64,000 bases of DNA from Flavobacterium psychrolimnae. GTDB lineage: Bacteria > Bacteroidota > Bacteroidia > Flavobacteriales > Flavobacteriaceae. The stretch lies in the NCBI RefSeq assembly GCF_003312425.1, contig NZ_QNUX01000003.1, positions 124,001 through 188,000 of the forward strand, given 5' to 3'. The notes under the pieces were generated by a model. It saw only the letters and a list, made by a program, of their open reading frames with translations, had not been told where the DNA came from and searched no databases. Of this stretch, positions 56,415 through 64,000 are shown in pieces. Made by a program: the position numbers and the translations under genes. Within the stretch, counting starts at the first letter, position 1, and each line of letters begins with the position of its first letter.

Positions 56415-57671
56415 ATGAGAGTATTCAAATTTGGAGGAGCTTCTGTAAAAGATGCCGCAGGAATAAAAAACGTGTACGACGTTTTACAAAAAGTGGGTTA
56501 CGAAGATGTATTGCTGGTAGTTTCTGCAATGGGAAAAACGACAAATGCACTGGAAATTGTAATCAAAAACTATTTCGACAAATCAGCTGAGCTAAATTCT
56601 TCCGTTCAAGAAGTAAAAAAATACCACAATCAAATATTGATGGATTTGTTTGACGATGAAAAAAATGGAGTTTTTGCTGCTGTCAACACACAATTTGCTG
56701 ATTTAGAATATTTTTTAGCACACAATAAATCACCAAACTATAATTTTGTTTACGACCAAATTGTAAGTTACGGGGAATTGATATCGACGACTATTTTAAG
56801 TCATTTCATGAATTTCATGGGCATAAAAACACAATGGCTGGATGTGCGTAATTTTGTGAAAACAGATGCAAATTATAGGGATGCGGAAGTAGATTGGGAG
56901 TTAACACAAAAGAATATCGCAAAAAACGTAAAACGAAAAATCCTAAATATTACACAAGGTTTCTTGGGTTCAGATGAGAATAATTTCACAACGACTTTAG
57001 GCCGAGAAGGTTCTGATTATACCGCTGCAATTTTTGCGTATTGCTTAAATGCCGAAAGTGTAACCATCTGGAAAGATGTTCCCGGAGTTATGAATGCAGA
57101 CCCAAGATATTTTGAAAACGCAAGTTTGTTAAATCAAATTTCGTATCGCGAAGCCATTGAATTAGCTTTTTACGGCGCAACGGTTATTCACCCAAAGACA
57201 TTACAGCCTTTGCAAAAAAAGGAAATTCCTTTATATGTAAAATCGTTTATAAATCCATTATTAAAAGGGACAAGCGTTTCTAAAGGAGTGGATTTAGAAC
57301 CTTATTTACCTTGCTTTATTGTCAAAAGAAACCAACTTTTGATTTCGCTTTCTTCCATAGATTTCTCTTTTATCATGGAAGAAAACATCAGCGAAATTTT
57401 CGCTTTGTTTCACCAGTTCAAAATAAAGGTGAATTTAATCCAGAATTCAGCGATTAGTTTTTCGGTATGTGTGGAGGACAAATTCGATAATTTTAAAGCG
57501 TTAAATGCCATTTTATCGAAAAAATTCAAAGTTGAATTTAATGAAAATGTAACTTTGTATACCATTAGACATTTTGATGACAAAGCAGCACAAACTGTCG
57601 AAGAAAACAAAATAGTTCTATTGAAACAAGTCAGTCGTGAAACCATGCAAGTCGTGACAAAAGAAGTGTAA
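56415..57671 (+). CDS. lysC: Aspartate kinase
   Basis: A 418-residue monofunctional kinase, first step of the lysine/threonine/methionine pathway. MRVFKFGGASVKD (ATP/aspartate site), TTLGREGSDYTAAIFAYCLNAESVTIWKDVPGVMNADPR, and FYGATVIHPKTLQPL are typical. The C-terminal ACT region (about 310-400) is short, as in Bacteroidota forms that carry a minimal regulatory part. A terminator follows. Confidence 0.94.
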   Translation: MRVFKFGGASVKDAAGIKNVYDVLQKVGYEDVLLVVSAMGKTTNALEIVIKNYFDKSAELNSSVQEVKKYHNQILMDLFDDEKNGVFAAVNTQFADLEYFLAHNKSPNYNFVYDQIVSYGELISTTILSHFMNFMGIKTQWLDVRNFVKTDANYRDAEVDWELTQKNIAKNVKRKILNITQGFLGSDENNFTTTLGREGSDYTAAIFAYCLNAESVTIWKDVPGVMNADPRYFENASLLNQISYREAIELAFYGATVIHPKTLQPLQKKEIPLYVKSFINPLLKGTSVSKGVDLEPYLPCFIVKRNQLLISLSSIDFSFIMEENISEIFALFHQFKIKVNLIQNSAISFSVCVEDKFDNFKALNAILSKKFKVEFNENVTLYTIRHFDDKAAQTVEENKIVLLKQVSRETMQVVTKEV

Positions 57672-57692
57672 ACACTTTTTATCAAGTATAAA

Positions 57693-57730
57693 AAAATGGG
57701 AATCGAAATTAAATTTGATTCCCATTTTTC
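57693..57730 (+). terminator. Terminator of GNAT-lysC
   Basis: AAAAATGGGAATC/GATTCCCATTTTT, a 13-bp stem with a 12-nt loop and flanking T run. Confidence 0.87.
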
Positions 57731-57833
57731 ATTATTTTAAGTAAAAAACAAGAGCTAGAATTGACACAATTACTATTTATTTTTTCCGATATTTTCTGCC
57801 TTACGCAAGTTCTGATTATCAAATTATAAATAC

Positions 57834-57841
57834 TACTTTTG
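57834..57841 (+). promoter_or_regulatory. -7 promoter element of the large outer-membrane protein gene
   Basis: TACTTTTG fits TAnnTTTG, 22 bases before ATG 57864. Confidence 0.55.
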
Positions 57842-57863
57842 ATACTTTCGAGTTATAGTATCT

Positions 57864-60800
57864 ATGTTGAAAAAATTACTTTTTTGGATTCTACTCTGTT
57901 GTTTTTCTGGGCTTCATGCACAGCAAATAAATTCGCTGTACAAAACCAAAAAAATTCTTCCTTCGCGCGATACGATTTACATTGAAAAAGAAAGTATTAA
58001 TTCTAGTTTTTTCAATTTGCTTGACGCCAATGGCAAACGCATTGACAGTACTTTATTTATAGTAAATTTTGCTAAAGGAACTTTACTTTTAAAAGAAAAC
58101 AGCATTTTCAGCTCGGATTCCCTCACATTACAGTATTTAAAATTTCCAGAGTTATTGATTAAAGAATACCGAATCTACGAACCCAGCAAAGTGGTGAGTA
58201 ATGAAGCTGGATTAGGCGATTTGTACGCTATTGGAAATAAAAACACCAATAAAAACGTACCTTTTGACGGTTTGAACACTTCCGGAAGCATTACGCGTGG
58301 CGTGACTATAGGAAATAATCAAAATGCTGTTTTGAACTCCAATTTAGACTTGCAAATCACCGGAAAAATATCCGAAAAAGTAAGTTTAAGAGCCTCCATT
58401 CAAGACAGTAATATTCCGTTGCAAGATGGCGGATATTCTCAAAAACTAGATCAGTTTGACAATGTTTTCATGGAATTATTCAGCGATGAATGGAATATCC
58501 GTGCGGGTGATATTTTTCTGGAAAATAGGAATACCCAATTCCTAAATTTCAATAAAAAAGTACAGGGACTGGCAACAAATTTCAACTTTGGAACCGAAGA
58601 AAACAAAACGAATGTATTTGCATCTGCGGCATTAGTCCGGGGACAATATGCCAAAAGTGATATTGTGGGACAAGAGGGCAATCAAGGTCCGTACAAATTA
58701 AAAGGGCAAAATGGTGAATTATATGTTCTGGTGGTTTCAGGTTCAGAGCGGGTTTATGTCAATGGGATTTTACTGAAACGAGGCGAAAATAATGACTATA
58801 CGATAGATTACAATGCGGGTGAAATTGTATTTACACCGTTATTTACGATCACTTCCGAAATGCGAATTGCTATAGAATACCAATATTCTGACAGGAATTA
58901 CACGCGTTTTGTAACCTACGCCGGAGCCACGCATGACAACAAGAAATGGAGTTTTGGTGGCTACTTATATTCGGAAAATGACTTGAAAAACCAGCCTTTA
59001 CAACAGAATTTGTCACAAGAACAAGCCCAAATATTAGTCAATGCCGGAGATAATTCTAGTTTAATGACTGCGCCTTCTGCATATTCAGATTCCTACTCCG
59101 AGAACAAAGTACTGTATCGAAAAACGACTGCTGATGCCGTTGAAATTTTCGAATATTCAAATGACGCACAACAGGAATTATTCAATGTTCGATTCACTTT
59201 GGTAGGAGCCAATAACGGAAATTATATTGTGACAAATTCAGCAACAATCACCCGAGTTTATCAATATACTGCTCCAGTAAACGGGATTCCGCAAGGAAAT
59301 TATCAACCCATAATTCAACTTATTGCACCTACAAAAGTACAAGTAGCCACTTTTTTAGGAAAATACAACCCTGATGAAAAAACAGCTGTTGATTTTGAAA
59401 TTGGTATTAGCAATAATGATAAAAATTTATTTTCAAATATTGATGATGCAAATAATAAAGGTCTGGCTGGAAAAATAAATGCCAAGCAGCGTATTTTTTC
59501 AAAAAAATGGCAGATGGATGCTTTCGCCAATTATCAATTTATTCAGAACAATTTCAGATCAGTGGAGCGGCTTTATAACATCGAATTTGACAGGGACTGG
59601 AACTTAGGAACTGCTGGCATTGGAAATCAAAGTCTATTAGTTTCCGGACTACAATTGGATTTGAATCCAAAACCAAAATCCACCAACAAAGGATTACTAT
59701 TGTACCAATTTGAAAAATTGGATTTCTCTGAAAATTTTTCGGGTAGCAGGCATATTTTAAATGGATTATTTCGAGTAAAAAATTGGAGTTTTCAAAATCA
59801 AGGAAGTTTCCTAAAAAGTGACGCACCTATTTTATCTTCCAAATTTTTAAGAAACCAATCTCAGATGCGTTTCCATTTTGATAAAAATTGGGTTGGTTCC
59901 AGCTTGCGCTTAGAGGACAATCAGGAAAAAAATAAAACAACAAATCAGTTTACGGCTTTAAGCCAAAAATTTACAGAGTATGGTTTATTCGCTGGAAGAG
60001 GTGACAGTACCAAGGTTTTTGTAGAATTAGGTTATTTAAGAAGAACCAATGACAGCTTGCAAAACCGAAGTATTGGGAGTTTAATTCAGCGTGTAAATTC
60101 GTCCCAGACTTTTATGCTGAAATCAAAATTGATTCAAACCAATAAAAGTGATTTGTCCATCTTTGCCAATTACAGAGTCTTAGAATTCGTGGATGCCAGA
60201 CGAAAAAAAGAACCCACATTCAATTCCAGAATTGTGTACACGGATCGTTTTTTTAATCAATTAATCTTAAGCACCACGGTTTACGAGACAAATTCAGGAA
60301 CCATTCCGCAACAGGAATTTACGTATCTGGAAGTGCCCGCCGGACAAGGCGTTTACACTTGGAATGATTATAATGATAATGGGATTCAGGAATTACAGGA
60401 GTTTGAAGTTGCTCCGTTTATCGACCAAGCGACATTCATCCGGATATTTTTACCCAATCGGATTTATATAAAAACACATCAAAATAAGTTTTCCCAATCC
60501 GTGACTTTAAACCCAAATCAATGGCAAAATGAAACAGGAATCAAGAAATTACTTTCCTATTTCTACAATCAAACCGCCTTTATAATCGACCGAAAAACGA
60601 GAAGTGATGGAGACAATTTTGAATTAAATCCGTTCAGCGGTTCCAATGAAAATGTGCTGGGATTGAATTCCAGTTTAAGAAACAGTTTATTTTACAATCG
60701 AGGAAAACAAAACCATTCTACAACGTATTCCTATTTAGAAAATAAAACGAAAAACTTGTTATCCATCGGTTCGCAGGAAGCTACCAATAGTTCCCATCAA

Positions 60801-61307
60801 TTGCAGTACAACCATTTGTACCAGAAAAGCTGGCTGTTTGGTTTTTTTGCCAAAACGATCCAAACCGCCATTCAATCGGAGAATTTCCCGGAGAAAAACT
60901 ACGACATCAGCGGTTATCAATTGGCACCAAAAATCAGTTATTTATTTTCCAAGAATACTAGTTGGGATCTCTTTTATGAATTGCAAAAGAAAGAAAATCA
61001 GATTGGAGTTTCGGAAACGCTGCTGCAAAACCGTTTTGGAACTGCCTTTTCCTATTCGGGTACAAAAAAATTCACGATGAATGGAGAGGTTTCTTTTTAC
61101 CAAAATAAGTTCGAAGGAAATGAATTCTCTTCGGTAGGATTTCAAATGTTGGAGGGATTACAAACGGGGCAAAATTTGACTTGGAGATTACTTTTGCAAA
61201 AAAACATAACACAATTTTTAGACATAAACTTTAATTATCAGGGTCGGAAAAGCGAAACAAGTCAAGCCATTCATACCGGAAGCATGCAATTGAGAGCTTA
61301 TTTTTAA
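57864..61307 (+). CDS. Very large outer-membrane beta-barrel protein, 1147 residues
   Basis: Signal peptide (MLKKLLFWILLCCFSGLHAQ), then a periplasmic N-terminal part and a long run of amphipathic strands. The segment SGSITRGVTIGNNQNAVLNSNLDLQITGKISEKVSLRASIQDSNIPLQDGGYSQKLDQFDNVFMEL (about 142-207, quoted here only by its key words TRGVTIGNN, QITGKISEKV and SIQDSNIP) recalls a pattern I associate with SprA/Sov-type translocon proteins. It is about half their length, so I do not call it SprA. It ends in GSMQLRAYF, a typical barrel terminus. Function unknown; the gene is followed by a glycosyltransferase. Confidence 0.8.
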   Translation: MLKKLLFWILLCCFSGLHAQQINSLYKTKKILPSRDTIYIEKESINSSFFNLLDANGKRIDSTLFIVNFAKGTLLLKENSIFSSDSLTLQYLKFPELLIKEYRIYEPSKVVSNEAGLGDLYAIGNKNTNKNVPFDGLNTSGSITRGVTIGNNQNAVLNSNLDLQITGKISEKVSLRASIQDSNIPLQDGGYSQKLDQFDNVFMELFSDEWNIRAGDIFLENRNTQFLNFNKKVQGLATNFNFGTEENKTNVFASAALVRGQYAKSDIVGQEGNQGPYKLKGQNGELYVLVVSGSERVYVNGILLKRGENNDYTIDYNAGEIVFTPLFTITSEMRIAIEYQYSDRNYTRFVTYAGATHDNKKWSFGGYLYSENDLKNQPLQQNLSQEQAQILVNAGDNSSLMTAPSAYSDSYSENKVLYRKTTADAVEIFEYSNDAQQELFNVRFTLVGANNGNYIVTNSATITRVYQYTAPVNGIPQGNYQPIIQLIAPTKVQVATFLGKYNPDEKTAVDFEIGISNNDKNLFSNIDDANNKGLAGKINAKQRIFSKKWQMDAFANYQFIQNNFRSVERLYNIEFDRDWNLGTAGIGNQSLLVSGLQLDLNPKPKSTNKGLLLYQFEKLDFSENFSGSRHILNGLFRVKNWSFQNQGSFLKSDAPILSSKFLRNQSQMRFHFDKNWVGSSLRLEDNQEKNKTTNQFTALSQKFTEYGLFAGRGDSTKVFVELGYLRRTNDSLQNRSIGSLIQRVNSSQTFMLKSKLIQTNKSDLSIFANYRVLEFVDARRKKEPTFNSRIVYTDRFFNQLILSTTVYETNSGTIPQQEFTYLEVPAGQGVYTWNDYNDNGIQELQEFEVAPFIDQATFIRIFLPNRIYIKTHQNKFSQSVTLNPNQWQNETGIKKLLSYFYNQTAFIIDRKTRSDGDNFELNPFSGSNENVLGLNSSLRNSLFYNRGKQNHSTTYSYLENKTKNLLSIGSQEATNSSHQLQYNHLYQKSWLFGFFAKTIQTAIQSENFPEKNYDISGYQLAPKISYLFSKNTSWDLFYELQKKENQIGVSETLLQNRFGTAFSYSGTKKFTMNGEVSFYQNKFEGNEFSSVGFQMLEGLQTGQNLTWRLLLQKNITQFLDINFNYQGRKSETSQAIHTGSMQLRAYF

Positions 61308-61403
61308 TGAAATAACTTAATGGTTTGGTAATGCCTTAGAAATATGCGAAACGGGTTCATTTCCTAACTTTCAAATTATAAACAACGAACCTTTTTATCG
61401 CAC

Positions 61404-62471
61404 ATGGATTTGAAATTGAAACAAAAGACTATCTTAATTGCACCATTAAATTGGGGTTTAGGTCACGCTACTCGTTGTATTCCCATCATTAAAGCGTTAT
61501 TAGAAAATAATTACACTCCTATAATTGCATCCGATGGAATTGCATTGGCGTTACTAAAAAAAGAATTCCCCGTTGTGCAAACACTCGAACTTCCCTCTTA
61601 CCAAATAGAATATGCTAAAAATGGCGCCAATTTTAAATGGAAATTGATACAGAATGGTCCCAAAATGGTCCGAGCAATTTTAGAAGAAAAAAAAATAATT
61701 GAAAACTGGATTGAACAATATGCAATAGACGGTATTATTTCGGATAACAGATTGGGAGTTTACAGCAAGAAAATCCCATCCGTGTTTATCACCCATCAGT
61801 TGAATGTCATGACTGGAAACACGACCTGGATAACGAGTAAAGTACATCAATATATTATAAAAAAGTATACAGAATGCTGGGTGCCGGATCTTGAAGGCTC
61901 CATAAATTTGACCGGAAAATTAGGTCATATTGAAAGCCTGAGTCTCAAAACTAAATATATTGGACCTTTGAGCCGACTCCAAAAGAAACTATTACCCAAA
62001 AAATATGATTTACTGGTGATTCTCTCCGGTCCTGAACCTCAACGAGGAATACTGGAAAACCATTTGAAAAACGAAATCATGCGATTCAAAGGAAATGCTA
62101 TTTTTATTGAAGGAAATGTAGAATCAGAACAGAAAATTGTTGTGAAACAAAATGTAACCTATTACAATTTCATGAATTCTAGCGAACTCGAACAGGCTTT
62201 TAACGAAAGTGAAATGGTCCTTTGCCGTTCCGGTTACACTACAATAATGGATCTTGCACAATTGCGAAAAAAAGCATTTTTCATTCCAACACCAGGACAA
62301 TACGAACAGGAATATTTAGCTAAAAAATTAAAAAAAGAAGGCTTAGTTCCTTATGCCAATCAAAGTGATTTTAGAATGGAAAACATTGAAGAAATTCAGG
62401 ATTACAAAGGGCTACCGCGCTTGGATTCTAAAATTGACTGGACTAATTTATTTGAGGTTTTTGAAAAATAG
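61404..62471 (+). CDS. GT-B glycosyltransferase, MurG/GT28-like
   Basis: A 355-residue glycosyltransferase. The N-terminal domain has ILIAPLNWGLGHATRCIPIIKALLENNYTPIIAS (GHxxR donor-family motif), the C-terminal domain has LLVILSGPEPQR, MVLCRSGYTTIMDLAQLRKKAFFIPTPGQYEQEYLAKKL, which is the UDP-GlcNAc-transferase type nucleotide-binding pattern. It would transfer a sugar from a nucleotide donor to a lipid or glycan; the acceptor is unknown. It lies 96 bp after the large barrel gene on the same strand. Confidence 0.88.
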   Translation: MDLKLKQKTILIAPLNWGLGHATRCIPIIKALLENNYTPIIASDGIALALLKKEFPVVQTLELPSYQIEYAKNGANFKWKLIQNGPKMVRAILEEKKIIENWIEQYAIDGIISDNRLGVYSKKIPSVFITHQLNVMTGNTTWITSKVHQYIIKKYTECWVPDLEGSINLTGKLGHIESLSLKTKYIGPLSRLQKKLLPKKYDLLVILSGPEPQRGILENHLKNEIMRFKGNAIFIEGNVESEQKIVVKQNVTYYNFMNSSELEQAFNESEMVLCRSGYTTIMDLAQLRKKAFFIPTPGQYEQEYLAKKLKKEGLVPYANQSDFRMENIEEIQDYKGLPRLDSKIDWTNLFEVFEK

Positions 62472-62489
62472 TTTATAATTATTACAAAA

Positions 62490-62515
62490 AAAACCGATTC
62501 AGATAAATCGGTTTT
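62490..62515. terminator. Bidirectional terminator between glycosyltransferase and kinase genes
   Basis: AAAACCGATT/AATCGGTTTT, a 10-bp stem with a 6-nt loop; a long A run on its left gives a T run on the minus strand for the kinase gene. Confidence 0.82.
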
Positions 62516-62541
62516 ATGGCATTAAATTGTATTTTTTCAAG

Positions 62542-63597
62542 TTATTTTTTAGTCGTTTTGGCTTTTTCGAGTGTAAAAGAAAATTCAGAACCTACGCCAA
62601 ATGTACTGTCGACGTAAATTTTCTCGTCATGAGCTTCGATAATATGCTTTACAATTGACAATCCCAATCCAGAACCTCCTTCGGTTCTTGCTCCACTTTT
62701 ATCTACTCTGTAAAAACGCTCAAAAAGTCTGGGAATATTCTTTTTCTCTATCCCCTCTCCGTTATCCGTGACACGAACGATTACTTTTTCATCTGTTAAA
62801 TCTTCGATGCTCACTTCGGTTGAACCTTTTAATTTTCCATATTTAATGGAGTTTACAATCAAGTTCATCACTACTTGCTGGATTTTTTCCTGATCGCCAA
62901 CTACCATAATCGGCTTGTTGTATTTCATGTCAAACATCAACAAAATATCTTTCTTGGAAGCTTTCATTTCGAGCAAATCAAAGACATTTTGAACGAGTTT
63001 AACAATATCAAATTCAGCTATTTCTAAATTCAAATCGCCAATTTCCAGTTTGGAAATCATATCTAAATCTTGGACAATATAGATGAGTCTTTCCACACCT
63101 TTTTCGGCACGTTCCAAGTATTTTTTTCGGATTGTTTTATCGCTCATGGCTCCGTCAATCAAAGTTGACAAATACCCTTGAACCATAAAAAGTGGGGTTT
63201 TGAGTTCGTGAGAAACGTTTCCAAGAAACTCTCTTCTATATTCTTCACGGACTTTTAATGTTTCAATTTCCAGCTTTTTATCGGTTGCAAACTTCTTGAC
63301 TTCACGAGTAAGTGTCGCCATATCCGTTGTTATCGGCTGGTTTCTAAAAGTGCTTGATTCTAATAAAGAAACGTCATCATATATTTTTTTTACCTTTTTA
63401 TAAATGAAACGTTCCACCCGATATTGAATCACAACAAAGGAGAAAGTAGCAATTGAAAAGGCGAAAAATAAGCAAAACTGGTAGGAAAAGGTAAAAAACA
63501 AATGGGTAAGAAAACCAACTAATCCGGTAGAAAAAAGGGTGATATATAGCGCCGACTTTACGGCAAAGCGATATGTTTTTTTAAAATTTATTGTCAT
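62542..63597 (-). CDS. PhoR-type sensor histidine kinase
   Basis: A 351-residue kinase with two close membrane helices (about 14-33 and 36-57), so almost no external sensor domain. The H-box FLGNVSHELKTPLFMVQGYLSTLI (about 128-151), N-box VVMNLIVNSIKYGKL, G1 VTDNGEGIEKKNIPRLFERFYRVD and G2 GGSGLGLSIVKHI are intact. It directly follows the response regulator gene (stop and start abut as TAAATG), forming a two-component pair. Confidence 0.95.
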   Translation of the reverse strand: MTINFKKTYRFAVKSALYITLFSTGLVGFLTHLFFTFSYQFCLFFAFSIATFSFVVIQYRVERFIYKKVKKIYDDVSLLESSTFRNQPITTDMATLTREVKKFATDKKLEIETLKVREEYRREFLGNVSHELKTPLFMVQGYLSTLIDGAMSDKTIRKKYLERAEKGVERLIYIVQDLDMISKLEIGDLNLEIAEFDIVKLVQNVFDLLEMKASKKDILLMFDMKYNKPIMVVGDQEKIQQVVMNLIVNSIKYGKLKGSTEVSIEDLTDEKVIVRVTDNGEGIEKKNIPRLFERFYRVDKSGARTEGGSGLGLSIVKHIIEAHDEKIYVDSTFGVGSEFSFTLEKAKTTKK

Positions 63598-64000
63598 TTA
63601 TACTTCAAACTTATACCCAACACCTTTTATTGTTTTGAAAAAATCTTCTCCAATTTTTTCCCGTAGTTTACGGATATGAACATCAATTGTTCTACCGCCC
63701 ACAACCACTTCATTACCCCAAACTTTATCCAGAATTTCATCGCGTTTGAATACTTTTCCTGGTTTTGAAGCTAATAAATAAAACAGTTCAAATTCTTTTC
63801 TTGGCAAAGCAATTTCAACATTATCTTTTACAATTTTGTATTCTTCGCGATTGATTTCGATTCCGCCTACGTTTAATGTCTCGCTGTTTTGCTCCTTTTC
63901 TTTTAATCGGCGCAACAGGGCTTTTACTTTACTGACTAATAATTTAGGCTTGATGGGCTTTGTGATGTAATCATCGGCACCAGCGTCAAAACCTGCAACT
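63598..64000 (-). CDS. PhoB/OmpR-type response regulator (5' end outside window)
   Basis: The frame is open to the window end, so the N-terminus is missing. The visible 133 residues begin in the receiver domain (AGFDAGADDYITKPIKPKLLVSKVKALLRRL, with the conserved Lys of the KP pair) and contain the whole winged-helix output domain (about the last 100 residues: VEIALPRKEFELFYLLASKPGKVFKRDEILDKVWG, RTIDVHIRKLREKIGEDFFKTIKGVGYKFEV). The phosphoacceptor Asp lies outside. It pairs with the kinase immediately downstream. Signal unknown; phosphate is only one option for this family. Confidence 0.95.
   Translation of the reverse strand, partial: VAGFDAGADDYITKPIKPKLLVSKVKALLRRLKEKEQNSETLNVGGIEINREEYKIVKDNVEIALPRKEFELFYLLASKPGKVFKRDEILDKVWGNEVVVGGRTIDVHIRKLREKIGEDFFKTIKGVGYKFEV

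Noticed and set aside
1..64000. CRISPR array, tRNA, rRNA, insertion sequence, prophage
   Set aside because: I looked for spaced direct repeats, cloverleaf signatures and transposase or integrase motifs and found none; the repeats present are single or dispersed hairpin elements.

Overview
The window is chromosomal DNA of a low-GC Bacteroidota, almost certainly a Flavobacterium or close relative. The evidence is the gliding-motility genes gldD and gldE beside ssb and mutY, many promoters of the Bacteroidota type (-33 TTG, -7 TAnnTTTG), A-rich start regions without Shine-Dalgarno sequences, a TonB receptor, and many DUF families typical of the group (DUF3127, DUF3109, DUF3078, DUF4301). I see no tRNA, rRNA, transposase, integrase, prophage or CRISPR array.

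Layout. 1-5.2 kb: end of polA, an orphan LacI regulator, then the ribosomal/translation block rplM-rpsI and rpsB-tsf. 5.3-8.6 kb: queuosine-precursor transporter, tag, aat, DUF3127 and a flavin reductase. 8.7-9.8 kb: a CPBP protease gene framed by an imperfect direct repeat of host intergenic sequence. 9.8-16.1 kb: orphan histidine kinase, secreted transglutaminase, greA-HIT operon, a Rieske-like lipoprotein, and a TonB receptor behind a TPP riboswitch. 16.2-20.7 kb: a compact five-gene minus-strand operon (PPTase, GGGPS, pnuC, a ribosylnicotinamide-kinase/DUF4301 fusion, arfB). 20.9-26.3 kb: ahcY, then a variable patch with a patatin phospholipase, a broken second copy of the ahcY 3' end and two AT-rich unknown genes. 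26.5-31.8 kb: rplU-rpmA, two M16 peptidases and an EamA transporter. 31.9-38.2 kb: HMA lipoprotein, mutY-ssb-gldE-gldD, HU, a 30-residue basic protein and rng. 38.3-43.7 kb: tadA, dxs, DUF3078, dgt, RDD. 43.8-47.9 kb: small RNA/small protein candidates and nrdB-nrdA. 48-57.7 kb: DUF3109, DUF4412, marC, oxidoreductase, S41 protease, dCMP deaminase, HupE, TerB, fbp, GNAT and lysC. 57.8-64 kb: a very large outer-membrane protein, a GT-B glycosyltransferase and a PhoR/PhoB-type pair cut by the window end.

Most is ordinary core genome. The unusual material lies in (i) the fused kinase/DUF4301 gene in an NAD-salvage context, where DUF4301 carries motifs recalling sugar-nucleotide uridylyltransferases; (ii) two inserted genes each bracketed by imperfect copies of the flanking host sequence; (iii) a structured intergenic repeat family present four times; (iv) RNA-level control candidates (TPP riboswitch, terminator-like greA leader, alternative pairing between rpsB and tsf); (v) an 8-bp tandem repeat between the start codon and signal peptide of the TPP-controlled TonB receptor; (vi) tiny genes: a 30-residue, two-thirds basic protein and a 41-residue ORF with its own terminator. 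All functions are inferred from reading the sequence; no database search was run.
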